Assembly (NCBI GenBank): GCA_030432455.1
Contig: JAUIHC010000041.1
Span: 1-13,326, forward strand
Direction of reading: 5' to 3'
DNA: 13,326 nt
DNA from: Phycisphaerae bacterium
GTDB taxonomy: Bacteria > Planctomycetota > Phycisphaerae > Phycisphaerales > SM1A02
Position numbers and translations under genes: made by a program
In this document: one piece after another, positions 6,454-13,326 of the stretch
Layout of the letters: each line of letters begins with the position of its first letter
Numbering within the stretch: the stretch's first letter is position 1
The notes under the pieces: generated by a model
The model's database searches: none
What the model saw: the letters and a program-made list of their open reading frames with translations, nothing else
What the model was told of the DNA's origin: nothing

Positions 6454-7260
6454 ATGAACGGCTTCTCGAACATCGGTGCGGGGACCGGGCGATCCCTTCG
6501 TCGCGGTTTCACGCTGGTCGAACTTCTGGTCGTGGTCGCGATCATCGCGGTGCTGCTGGCCATCGTGCTGCTCGCGGTCGGCGGGTTCCGCGACTCCGCG
6601 CGCCTCGTCCAGTGCATGAGCAATCAGCATCAGTTGCAGGTCGGGCTCGTGGGCTGGAGTCAGGATCACAACGGGAAGTTCATGAGTCCCGAAAGCCGCG
6701 AGTACCAGGGCATCGAGGAACTCTTCTGGGTCAAGAGCTACAACACCGGCGCCAGCGAGGGACTCCGCCTGATCGATGGTCGCGAGACGGAGTTCGCCGT
6801 TCGTGACGGCCAGCTCTGGGAGTATGTCGGCGATGTCGCGGCGTACAGCTCGCCGCTCGACCCGAGCGGGCGCGTCCGCAGCTACTCGCTCAACGGATTC
6901 ATCAGCGACTCCCCCGACAACCCCAACTCGGTGTGGGGCCCGACCGTCGATCGGATCAGCAAGATCCGCAACCCGTCCAAGACGATGTACACCATCGCCG
7001 AGCACGACACCGGCTGGCAGTTCGACTACAACCGGGGCGGATGGGTCGTGGACACCTACAACGGCGTCTGGAAGGACTTCCCCGCGTTCTGGGATCCGGT
7101 CGATCGGATCGCGATGAGCTTCGTCGACGGATCGAGCCGGATCATCGAGTTCGCGAACCCGAAGCTCAACGAAGCCGTGCCCGGGCACGAGGTGCCGGTG
7201 AACGAGCTGTCCCAGGCCGACTTCGACCAGTTCAGCGAGTGGCTCGATCCCACCCGCTGA
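6454..7260 (+). CDS. Prepilin-type N-terminal cleavage/methylation protein (DUF1559-like pseudopilin), copy 1
   Basis: Exported type IV pilin-like/type II secretion pseudopilin-like protein, 268 residues. A basic leader of 18 residues ends RRG, followed by FTLVELLVVVAIIAVLLAIV (19-38). Cleavage by prepilin peptidase is expected after Gly18, leaving N-terminal Phe19 with the conserved Glu at mature position 5. The hydrophobic helix would anchor it in the membrane and drive assembly. The soluble part carries RLVQCMSNQHQLQVGLVGW (50-68) and a near-C-terminal FVDGSSRI, like the planctomycete DUF1559/H-X9-DG group, although the family His of H-X9-DG is not evident. The ATG at 6454 gives a normal leader. 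An in-frame ATG at 6379 would add 25 residues and is less likely. The next gene is a paralogue of this one, probably from tandem duplication. Confidence 0.88.
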   Translation: MNGFSNIGAGTGRSLRRGFTLVELLVVVAIIAVLLAIVLLAVGGFRDSARLVQCMSNQHQLQVGLVGWSQDHNGKFMSPESREYQGIEELFWVKSYNTGASEGLRLIDGRETEFAVRDGQLWEYVGDVAAYSSPLDPSGRVRSYSLNGFISDSPDNPNSVWGPTVDRISKIRNPSKTMYTIAEHDTGWQFDYNRGGWVVDTYNGVWKDFPAFWDPVDRIAMSFVDGSSRIIEFANPKLNEAVPGHEVPVNELSQADFDQFSEWLDPTR

Positions 7261-7271
7261 TCTCCGAACGC

Positions 7272-7289
7272 ACGACGGGAGTCGTCCCG
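7272..7289 (+). other. Small alternative hairpins between the two prepilin genes
   Basis: Two mutually exclusive 5-bp stems overlap here. ACGAC (7272-7276) pairs with GTCGT (7281-7285) around a GGGA tetraloop of the GNRA class. CGGGA (7276-7280) pairs with TCCCG (7285-7289) around GTCG. They sit 11 nt after the stop of copy 1 and upstream of the ribosome site of copy 2. Either could modulate read-through or translation, but such short stems are frequent at this GC content. Confidence 0.25.
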
Positions 7290-7312
7290 CCTCGAAGGTG
7301 ACCGGGCGCCGA

Positions 7313-7318
7313 AGGGAG
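7313..7318 (+). promoter_or_regulatory. Shine-Dalgarno of the second prepilin gene
   Basis: AGGGAG lies 6 nt before the GTG at 7325. It selects this start over the in-frame GTG at 7298 and gives a short 11-residue basic leader of normal length. Confidence 0.7.
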
Positions 7319-7324
7319 CACTCC

Positions 7325-8113
7325 GTGAGGACTCACGTCACGATCCGGAGATCGGCCTTCACCCTCGTCGAACTCCTCGTGGTGATCGCCATCATCGCGG
7401 TGCTGATCGCGATCGTGCTGATCTCGGTGGGCGTGTTCCAGGATCAGGCCAGGCTCGTGCAGTGCATGAGCAACCAGCATCAGCTCCAGGTCGGACTGGT
7501 CGGCTACAGCCAGGAGAACGGCGGCAAGTTCATCAGCCCCCGCACCTCGCCGCTTGGGAATCTCCCGCGGGACCTGCTCTGGGTCCGCAGCTACAACGGC
7601 GACGGGAACAGCCGACTCGATGCTCAGGGCTACGAGACGATCGCCGCGCTCGAGGACGGCGCCCTCTGGGACTATGTGGGCGATCCGGCGGCATACCGCT
7701 CCCCGCTCGACCCGACGCCACGGATCCGCTCCTACGCGGTGAACGGCTTCATCAGCGACCTTCCCGACAACCCCTCCAACCCCGAGTTCGCGTGGGGGCC
7801 GGTGGCCGACCGCATCAGCAAGGTCCGCAATCCGACCAACACGCTGTACACGATTCCCGAGCAGGACAAGAACGCGAACTACAACTCGCAGGGCTGGGTC
7901 ATCGACATCTACACCCGGGTGTGGAAGGACTTCCCCGCGTTCTGGGAGCCTCGCGGGAAGATCGCAGCGTCGTTCGTGGACGGATCGAGCCGCATCATCA
8001 CCTTCGCCGACCCCGATCTGGTGGACCTCATCCCCGGCCACGAGACTCCGGCGGATCCGAACACCACCCTCGACTTCGATCGCTTCGCCGCCTGGGTCAA
8101 CCCCGACGAGTGA
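7325..8113 (+). CDS. Prepilin-type N-terminal cleavage/methylation protein (DUF1559-like pseudopilin), copy 2
   Basis: 262 residues from the GTG at 7325, chosen because of its Shine-Dalgarno. The leader MRTHVTIRRSA is followed by FTLVELLVVIAIIAVLIAIV (12-31). The residue before the cleavage site is Ala11 rather than the usual Gly; Glu16 is the conserved mature Glu5. The body is colinear with copy 1: RLVQCMSNQHQLQVGLVG is identical, and NGFISD, DNP, WGP, DRISK, KDFPAFW and SFVDGSSRII recur in order, roughly half identity overall by eye. A GTG at 7298 in the same frame would extend the leader by nine residues. The 64-bp gap after copy 1 with no evident promoter suggests co-transcription. A strong hairpin follows immediately. 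The role may be pseudopilin or fibre subunit; no assembly ATPase or secretin gene is in view. Confidence 0.87.
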   Translation: MRTHVTIRRSAFTLVELLVVIAIIAVLIAIVLISVGVFQDQARLVQCMSNQHQLQVGLVGYSQENGGKFISPRTSPLGNLPRDLLWVRSYNGDGNSRLDAQGYETIAALEDGALWDYVGDPAAYRSPLDPTPRIRSYAVNGFISDLPDNPSNPEFAWGPVADRISKVRNPTNTLYTIPEQDKNANYNSQGWVIDIYTRVWKDFPAFWEPRGKIAASFVDGSSRIITFADPDLVDLIPGHETPADPNTTLDFDRFAAWVNPDE

Positions 8114-8136
8114 TCCGCGATCCCCGGGATCGCGGA
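8114..8136 (+). terminator. Strong stem-loop directly after the second prepilin gene
   Basis: TCCGCGATCC (8114-8123) pairs perfectly with GGATCGCGGA (8127-8136) across a 3-nt loop, starting at the first base after the TGA. No T-tract follows, as is common in very GC-rich bacteria, so it may stop transcription or protect the mRNA 3' end. A second 7-bp inverted repeat (CGATGCG 8140-8146, CGCATCG 8165-8171) follows. Confidence 0.5.
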
Positions 8137-8139
8137 ACC

Positions 8140-8171
8140 CGATGCGACGCCGGGGATCCCATCCCGCATCG
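8140..8171 (+). other. Second inverted repeat upstream of the carboxypeptidase gene
   Basis: CGATGCG (8140-8146) pairs with CGCATCG (8165-8171) around an 18-nt loop that itself contains the palindrome GGGATCCC (8153-8160). It ends 12 nt before the carboxypeptidase Shine-Dalgarno. It could be part of the terminator region or a leader structure of the next gene. Confidence 0.3.
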
Positions 8172-8183
8172 AGTCCGGGGGAC

Positions 8184-8187
8184 GGAG
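8184..8187 (+). promoter_or_regulatory. Shine-Dalgarno of the carboxypeptidase gene
   Basis: GGAG 7 nt before the ATG at 8195. It fixes the start so that a canonical signal peptide is the very N-terminus. Confidence 0.65.
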
Positions 8188-8194
8188 CATCGAC

Positions 8195-10468
8195 ATGTTC
8201 AAGATCGGCTTGACCGCCTCGTCGGCGGCCCTCGCGCTCACCATCTGCCTCTCCGCCGCGGGTGACGACGACCGGGTCCGCTACGACGACCACACCGTGG
8301 CCCGGATCGAGGTCGACTCCATGCGCGACCTGCGAACCCTGCTCGCCCTCGGCGGCGACATCTGGTCGGAGTCGATCGGGGTCGGGTCCATCGACGTGAT
8401 GCTGCCGACCGACCGCATCCCGGTGCTCGACCGGGCGGGGCTTGACCACACGATCCTCATCGAGTCGGTGCAGCCGCTGCTCGACGCCGAACGGCTCCGG
8501 CTGGAGGCGGCGGGCGAGGGTGGCGTGGCGGGCGGCGGGTTCTTCGACGACTATCGCACTGGCGACGACCTCCTCGCCTTCTACGACGCCCTCGCCGCCG
8601 CCCGGCCCGATCTGGTGACCAGCCGCGTGATCGGCACCTCGATCGAAGGTCGTCCGATCCGCGCGTTCACGATCTGCGGCGGCGACCCCGCGTCGGTGCC
8701 CGCGATCTACGTCAACACCGGCGCCCACGCCCGCGAGTGGATCGGTCCCGCGACGATCGCGTTCGTCGCCGACGCGCTGGTGAACGGCCATGACGCCGAT
8801 CCGCGGATCACGACGCTCGTGGACGGACTGTGCTGGCACATCGTGCCGCTGGCGAATCCCGACGGATACGAGCACACCTGGTCCGTGAACCGCCTGTGGC
8901 GGAAGACCCGCCGGAACAACGGCGACGGGACCTTCGGCGTGGACTGGAACCGCAACTTCGCGGCCGGCTGGGGCGGACCGGGATCGAGCGGCGCGACCGG
9001 CAACGACACCTACCGCGGGACGGCTCCGTTCAGCGAGCCCGAGACGCAGGCGACCCGCGACGACGTCCTCGCGCAACCGAACGTCGCGATCTTCCTCGAT
9101 GTCCACTCGTACTCGCAGCTCGTGCTCTGGCCCTACGGCTACACCTCCGGCGAACCTGCGGGCGAGGCGGGCGAGATCCACCGGGCGATCGGCGAGGGGA
9201 TGGCGGATGCGATCCTCAGCGTGCACGGCTCGTCGTTCGCCCCGCAGCCGGCGTTCGACCTCTATCTCGCCAGCGGCACGAGCCTCGACTGGGCGTGGGA
9301 CGACGCGGGCGTCTTCGGGTTCACCTACGAACTCCGCGACACCGGGCAGTTCGGCTTCATCCTCCCCCCCGACCAGATCGTGCCGAGCGGCGAGGAGATC
9401 CTGGAGTCGCTGCTCTGGACCGGCGAACAGGTGATCGGCGCGATCGAGGCGACCTTCCCCGCCGGTGAACCGACGATCATCGCGCCGGACGCCACGCTCG
9501 ACATCGAGGTCTCCCTGACCTCGATCTTCGCCACCCTCGACCCTGAGACCGCGGCGTGCCGCACCCGGATCGACGGCGACGCGTGGAGCACCGCCCCGAT
9601 GACGCCGCTCGGCGGCGATGCGTATCGCGCCACGCTTCCCGCCGCGGCCTGCGGTTCCATCGTCGAGTTCGAGTTCGCCGTCGCGACCGTCGAGGGAGCG
9701 GAGATCGTGATCCGGTCCGCGGACGGTGGTCCATGGACGGTGGTCGTCTCCGAGACGGTCGTGGCCTTCCAGGACGATGCGGAGGTCGACCGCGGCTGGT
9801 CGCTCGGCGACGCGGGAGACACCGCGACCACCGGCGCCTGGGTTCGGGTCGATCCCAACGGAACCGCCGCCCAGCCCGAGGACGACACGACGCCCGATCC
9901 CGGTCGCGTCTGCTTCGTGACCGGGCAGGGATCGGTCGGCGGTTCGCTCGGCGAGGCGGACATCGACGGCGGCACGACCACCCTGACCAGCCCGACGATC
10001 CCCGTGGCCGATCTCGACAGCGTGACCATCGCGTGCCGCTACTGGTACTCCAACGACACCGGCGCTTCCCCGAACGCCGACTCCATGCCGATCGAGGCCC
10101 GGCTCGACGGCGGCCCCTGGTTCCTGCTCGAGACCATCTCAAGCAGCGCCCCCGCGTGGCGGTCCGGCGAATGGTTGGTCCCGGTCGGCAACGCCTCGGC
10201 CCTGCAGATCCGGTTCACAGCCTCGGACCTCGGGTCGGGTTCCGTGGTCGAGGCCGCCGTGGACGATGTCCGGGTCTTCGCCACGGGATGTCCGGATGCC
10301 CCCTGCGTGGGCGACCTCGACGGCGACGCCGGCGTCGATGGAGCGGATGTCGGACTCATGCTGGCGGCGTGGGGCTCCACCGACCCGACCGCGGACCTGA
10401 CCGGAGACGGGCTCGTGAACGGTGCCGACCTCGGGCTCCTGCTCGGCGGCTGGGGGCCGTGCCCTTGA
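8195..10468 (+). CDS. Secreted M14 zinc carboxypeptidase with C-terminal dockerin-like repeats
   Basis: Exported metallopeptidase predicted to remove C-terminal amino acids from peptides; 757 residues. A signal peptide covers about 1-22 (MFKIG, then a hydrophobic core ending SAAG). A pro-like region (about 25-115) precedes the M14A catalytic domain (about 118-420). Compared with bovine carboxypeptidase A, the zinc ligands are His178 and Glu181 (GAHAREW) and His304 (DVHSYSQLVLWPYGY). Substrate-binding Arg236 lies in NRLWRKTR, Asn252-Arg253 in DWNRNF, Tyr357 in DLYLASG, and catalytic Glu379 in YELRDTGQFGF. All are intact. Residues about 430-700 look like beta-sandwich accessory domains without a recognised name. 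The last 59 residues carry two Ca-loop dockerin-like repeats (DLDGDAGVDGAD and DLTGDGLVNGAD, each followed by an A/G-rich WG helix) and end CP. Start set by a good Shine-Dalgarno. Confidence 0.93.
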   Translation: MFKIGLTASSAALALTICLSAAGDDDRVRYDDHTVARIEVDSMRDLRTLLALGGDIWSESIGVGSIDVMLPTDRIPVLDRAGLDHTILIESVQPLLDAERLRLEAAGEGGVAGGGFFDDYRTGDDLLAFYDALAAARPDLVTSRVIGTSIEGRPIRAFTICGGDPASVPAIYVNTGAHAREWIGPATIAFVADALVNGHDADPRITTLVDGLCWHIVPLANPDGYEHTWSVNRLWRKTRRNNGDGTFGVDWNRNFAAGWGGPGSSGATGNDTYRGTAPFSEPETQATRDDVLAQPNVAIFLDVHSYSQLVLWPYGYTSGEPAGEAGEIHRAIGEGMADAILSVHGSSFAPQPAFDLYLASGTSLDWAWDDAGVFGFTYELRDTGQFGFILPPDQIVPSGEEILESLLWTGEQVIGAIEATFPAGEPTIIAPDATLDIEVSLTSIFATLDPETAACRTRIDGDAWSTAPMTPLGGDAYRATLPAAACGSIVEFEFAVATVEGAEIVIRSADGGPWTVVVSETVVAFQDDAEVDRGWSLGDAGDTATTGAWVRVDPNGTAAQPEDDTTPDPGRVCFVTGQGSVGGSLGEADIDGGTTTLTSPTIPVADLDSVTIACRYWYSNDTGASPNADSMPIEARLDGGPWFLLETISSSAPAWRSGEWLVPVGNASALQIRFTASDLGSGSVVEAAVDDVRVFATGCPDAPCVGDLDGDAGVDGADVGLMLAAWGSTDPTADLTGDGLVNGADLGLLLGGWGPCP

Positions 10469-10496
10469 AACGCGGGTTCTCGGACAGGAAGGCTTC

Positions 10497-10520
10497 CATC
10501 GGACCGCCTCGGATCCGATG
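10497..10520 (+). terminator. Stem-loop downstream of the carboxypeptidase gene
   Basis: CATCGGA (10497-10503) pairs exactly with TCCGATG (10514-10520) around a 10-nt loop, 28 nt after the stop. No T-run follows, so terminator function rests on position only. Confidence 0.3.
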
Positions 10521-10543
10521 ATGAGCATGTGGCGAGCGAACCG

Positions 10544-10584
10544 GATCGGTCGCGGAAGGGTTCCCCCCTCGTGATCGGTCGCGG
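10544..10584. repeat. 12-bp direct repeat GATCGGTCGCGG, two copies
   Basis: Identical copies at 10544-10555 and 10573-10584, 29 bp from start to start, in the spacer upstream of the cytochrome-domain gene. They could be paired regulator sites. GATCG-type words are common in this genome, which lowers the significance. Confidence 0.4.
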
Positions 10585-10715
10585 TCGTCGTCAATCCCAT
10601 CCGGCGGCGTCCCCAACCGGGACGGGATCGACAATCCGTCGCCGTCGCCCTTCGACCGAGGCGACCCTCGAACTTCCGGACCCCAGCCCCGTCCCGGACA
10701 GGAACCCGATCGCAC

Positions 10716-13326
10716 ATGCCCGACCCCAGCGACCTCTCTTCGAACGGTTGGACGCCCCCGCGTCTGGCGATCGTGCTCCCACTGGCGGCCGCGACGATCC
10801 TCGGCCTCGCGGCGGGTCGGCTGCAGGAGGACCCGGCGGCCTCGATGACCGCGATGTCCGACGACGAGACGATGATGGGATCGGGCATGTCGATGTCCGG
10901 CGGCGACGATCAGGCGTTCTCCCCGGCCGAGCTCGACTTCTTCGAGTCGAAGGTCCGGCCTCTGCTGATCGGCGCCTGCAGCGCGTGCCACAGCGACAAC
11001 GGCAGTCGCATCCGGGCGGGATTCACCATCGACAGTCGCCAGGCGATGCTGATCGGCGGTGACAGCGGTCCCGGCATCGTGCCCGGGCATCCCGACGCGA
11101 GCCTGCTCATCCAGGCCGTCCGCTACGACGACCCCGGTCTCCAGATGCCCCCCCGCGGCGCCCTCTCGCGCGACGAGATCGCGACGCTGGAACGATGGGT
11201 GGAGATGGGCGCCCCGATGCCCGCCCCGCGACGATCCGGAGTGGACGGCGGGGTCGCCCCCGGCACCGAAGGTCTCTGGAGCGACGCGGACATCGAGGCC
11301 GGGCGGGAACACTGGGCGTATCGCCCGGTCACGCCCCCCGCCGTTCCCGAGGTCGCGGACCCCGACTGGCCCCGCACCGACGTGGACCGCTTCGTGCTGG
11401 CGAATCTCGAAGCCCGCGGACTTCATCCGGTCGAGGATGCCGAGCGGGAGACCTGGCTTCGCCGCGTCACGTTCGATCTCGTCGGACTCCCGCCGACCCT
11501 CGCGGAGATCGACGCGTACCTGCAGGATGCGTCGCCGCAGGCCGAGGCGACCGTGGTCGATCGACTGCTCGCCTCGCCCGCGTTCGGCGAACGCTGGAGC
11601 CGCCACTGGCTCGACGTGGCTCGCTACGCGGAGTCGAGTGGCCGGGAGAGCAACATCGCCTACCCGCACGCCTGGAGATATCGCGACTGGGTGGTGTCCG
11701 CGTTCAACGCCGACGTGCCCTACGACCGGTTCGTCACCATGCAGCTCGCGGGCGATCTCCTTCCGGCCCGGACCGAGCACGAGGAGGCGGCGAACCTGAT
11801 CGCGACCGGCTACCTCGCGATCGGCCCCAAGGGGCACAACACGCAGGGCCGCGCCCAGTTCGTGCTCGACCTCGTCGACGAGCAGATCGACGTCATCGGC
11901 CAGGGCCTGCTCGCCACCACCATCTCCTGCGCCCGCTGCCACGATCACAAGTTCGACCCGATCCCGCAGGTGGACTACTACGCGATGGCGGGCATCCTCG
12001 GATCCACCGAGACACGGTTCGGCACCATCGAGTCGCCGGGCAATCGACAGGCCGCCGAGGTGATCGAGCTTCCCGCGGGCGCGGACCTGCCCGACGGCCC
12101 CCACTTCCCGGAGTTCGCCCGCACCATCGTCACCGGCATCCGCGATCGGGCGCAGCGACAGATCGATGCCGCCACCGAGGCTCGCGCCTCGCTCCGCGAG
12201 CAGGGCGTGCGCGGCATGCGGAACGGCGTGCCCGACGATGTGCGTCAGATCCTGCAGCGGGCCCGGCAGTCCGAGGGCCTTCTCCGAGTGGCCGACTCGC
12301 TGCTCGCCCGCTTCGACCCGCAGGGACGGCCGACCATCGACAACTTCGTCTGCATGGGCGTGGTCGAGGCGGATCCCCGGGATGCCCCGTTCCTCGAGCG
12401 CGGCGAACTCGACGGTCGCGGCGACCCCGTGCCGCGCGGCTTCCCGCAGGTCCTCACCTCGGCATGGTCGCCGTCGATCGGGTCGGGCTCCGGACGACTC
12501 GAGCTCGCCGAGTGGATCACCGACGATCGCCATCCGCTGACCGCCCGCGTCTGGGCCAACCGGGTCTGGAGCCACCTCTTCGGCAGCGGACTCGTGCCGA
12601 CTCCGGACAACTTCGGGCTGAGCGGGCGACCACCGTCGAACCCGGCACTGCTCGATCATCTCGCGTCACGCCTCGTCGCGCTCGACTGGTCGACCAAGTC
12701 CCTCATCCGCGAACTGGTCCTCTCGCGCACCTACCGCCTCGCATCGCGGCACGATCGCGACAACGCCGAGATCGATCCCGACATGGTGCATCTCTGGCGC
12801 ATGCCGGAGCGCCGGTTGGAGGCCGAGGCGATCCGGGACGCGATGCTCGCGGTCGCGGGCCTCCTCGATCCGACCCCGCCGATCGGATCCGCGGCCGCTC
12901 TTCTGGAAGGCACCATCCGCGGCGGCCAGACCACGCGGCTGATCGATGCCGCGATGGCCGACTACCGGGACCACCGCAGCCTGTACCTGCCGATCATCCG
13001 GGGCGATGTCCCCGAGGCGCTCGCGGTGTTCGACTTCCCCGAGCCGGACTTCGTGGTCGGCGAGCGCGACGAGACCAACGTCGCCACCCAGGCCCTCTAC
13101 CTCATGAACGCCGAGGAGACCCGCCGACTCGCCGACGCGTTCGCCGGCCGGGTCATCGCCGGAGGTCGGGACTTCCAGTCCCGCGTCGAGCGGGCGTTCC
13201 GGTACGCCTTCGGTCGAGCGCCGAGCAACGGCGAGTACCGCGCGTGCCGGTCGTTCCTCAACGACTTCGACGATGCGTGGCTCGACGACCAGCGCGACCG
13301 TGCCCGATCCGAATCACCGCAGGAAC
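10716..13326 (+). CDS. PSCyt1-DUF1549-DUF1553 planctomycete cytochrome-domain protein, 3' end beyond window
   Basis: A large protein type highly expanded in planctomycetes; function unproven, often linked by others to extracytoplasmic degradation. 870 codons are in view and the gene runs off the right edge. An N-terminal hydrophobic segment (about 17-35) should export or anchor it. The PSCyt1 domain carries the haem c motif CSACH (Cys88, Cys91, His92) and a later LLIQAVRYDD...MPP...L...W block (130-161). DUF1549 spans about 218-430, with DRFVLANLEARGL, FDLVGLPPT and the second conserved CARCHDHKFDPI (405-416). DUF1553 begins near RLELAEWITDDRHPLTARVW (594-613) and continues past NVATQALYLMNAEE (788-801). 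A Met-rich linker (44-60) precedes PSCyt1. The ATG at 10716 has AGGAA 11 nt upstream. In other planctomycetes the next gene is often a DUF1501 sulfatase-like protein, which would lie outside this window. Confidence 0.93.
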   Translation, partial: MPDPSDLSSNGWTPPRLAIVLPLAAATILGLAAGRLQEDPAASMTAMSDDETMMGSGMSMSGGDDQAFSPAELDFFESKVRPLLIGACSACHSDNGSRIRAGFTIDSRQAMLIGGDSGPGIVPGHPDASLLIQAVRYDDPGLQMPPRGALSRDEIATLERWVEMGAPMPAPRRSGVDGGVAPGTEGLWSDADIEAGREHWAYRPVTPPAVPEVADPDWPRTDVDRFVLANLEARGLHPVEDAERETWLRRVTFDLVGLPPTLAEIDAYLQDASPQAEATVVDRLLASPAFGERWSRHWLDVARYAESSGRESNIAYPHAWRYRDWVVSAFNADVPYDRFVTMQLAGDLLPARTEHEEAANLIATGYLAIGPKGHNTQGRAQFVLDLVDEQIDVIGQGLLATTISCARCHDHKFDPIPQVDYYAMAGILGSTETRFGTIESPGNRQAAEVIELPAGADLPDGPHFPEFARTIVTGIRDRAQRQIDAATEARASLREQGVRGMRNGVPDDVRQILQRARQSEGLLRVADSLLARFDPQGRPTIDNFVCMGVVEADPRDAPFLERGELDGRGDPVPRGFPQVLTSAWSPSIGSGSGRLELAEWITDDRHPLTARVWANRVWSHLFGSGLVPTPDNFGLSGRPPSNPALLDHLASRLVALDWSTKSLIRELVLSRTYRLASRHDRDNAEIDPDMVHLWRMPERRLEAEAIRDAMLAVAGLLDPTPPIGSAAALLEGTIRGGQTTRLIDAAMADYRDHRSLYLPIIRGDVPEALAVFDFPEPDFVVGERDETNVATQALYLMNAEETRRLADAFAGRVIAGGRDFQSRVERAFRYAFGRAPSNGEYRACRSFLNDFDDAWLDDQRDRARSESPQE

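Larger units (their letters stand above)
10469..10715. other. Intergenic spacer with stem-loop and 12-bp direct repeat
   Basis: A 247-bp stretch between the carboxypeptidase and the cytochrome-domain gene. It contains a terminator-like stem-loop near its left end and a 12-bp direct repeat (both listed). AGGAA at 10700-10704 is a loosely spaced ribosome site, 11 nt before the next ATG. No confident promoter hexamers were found and no conserved small protein was recognised. Confidence 0.5.

Noticed and set aside
7232..9226. Long minus-strand open frame (664 codons) opposite the second prepilin gene and the carboxypeptidase
   Set aside because: Spans two real genes and their terminator, with Arg/Val/Asp-rich sequence typical of GC-driven antisense frames.
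10356..12659. Long minus-strand open frame (767 codons) opposite the PSCyt1-DUF1549-DUF1553 gene
   Set aside because: No recognisable domain. The plus strand carries the haem and DUF1549/DUF1553 motifs, so this is an antisense shadow.
1..13326. CRISPR arrays, tRNA genes, insertion sequences, integrase or phage genes
   Set aside because: No regularly spaced repeats, no cloverleaf with a GTTCRA-type T-loop, no transposase or integrase motifs and no terminal inverted repeats were seen.

Overview
The window is very GC-rich and densely coding, with long open frames on the antisense strands as expected from extreme third-position GC. Three things point to a planctomycete, most likely of the Phycisphaerae type: a large gene with the PSCyt1-DUF1549-DUF1553 architecture, two DUF1559-like prepilin-type proteins, and a secreted peptidase ending in a dockerin-like pair of Ca-binding loops followed by a short Cys-Pro tail. 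The lineage call is inference from these families; no rRNA or marker gene is present.

Left half (1-5472, minus strand): a compact five-gene transcription unit, read right to left. It encodes a P1B-4-type metal-transporting P-type ATPase, an ABC ATPase, an ABC permease, an NMT1/SsuA/ThiY-like substrate-binding protein, and DNA polymerase IV (DinB), which runs off the left edge. Each downstream gene can start inside the stop codon of the one before it, giving 4-nt GTGA or ATGA overlaps at 3511, 2759, 1983 and 931. This suggests translational coupling. Three genes form one importer of the taurine/sulfonate/thiamine-pyrimidine class. The metal ATPase at the head and the lesion-bypass polymerase at the tail are unexpected partners.

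Middle (5473-8136): a 172-bp divergent spacer with a GC-rich hairpin separates the minus-strand unit from a plus-strand SirB1/transglutaminase-like gene. Two tandem paralogous prepilin-type genes follow. The first may be leaderless: a sigma70-like promoter lies directly against its ATG. The second has a good Shine-Dalgarno and is followed by a strong 10-bp hairpin.

Right half (8195-13326, plus strand): a secreted M14 zinc carboxypeptidase of 757 residues with the full catalytic set and C-terminal dockerin-like repeats. After a 247-bp spacer comes a PSCyt1-DUF1549-DUF1553 protein that is cut off by the right edge. The right-half genes look like envelope or secreted functions (pseudopilins, exported peptidase, c-type haem protein), but nothing in the sequence shows that they form one pathway. 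No tRNA, rRNA, insertion sequence, CRISPR array or prophage gene was seen, and no gene-free stretch exceeds 300 bases.
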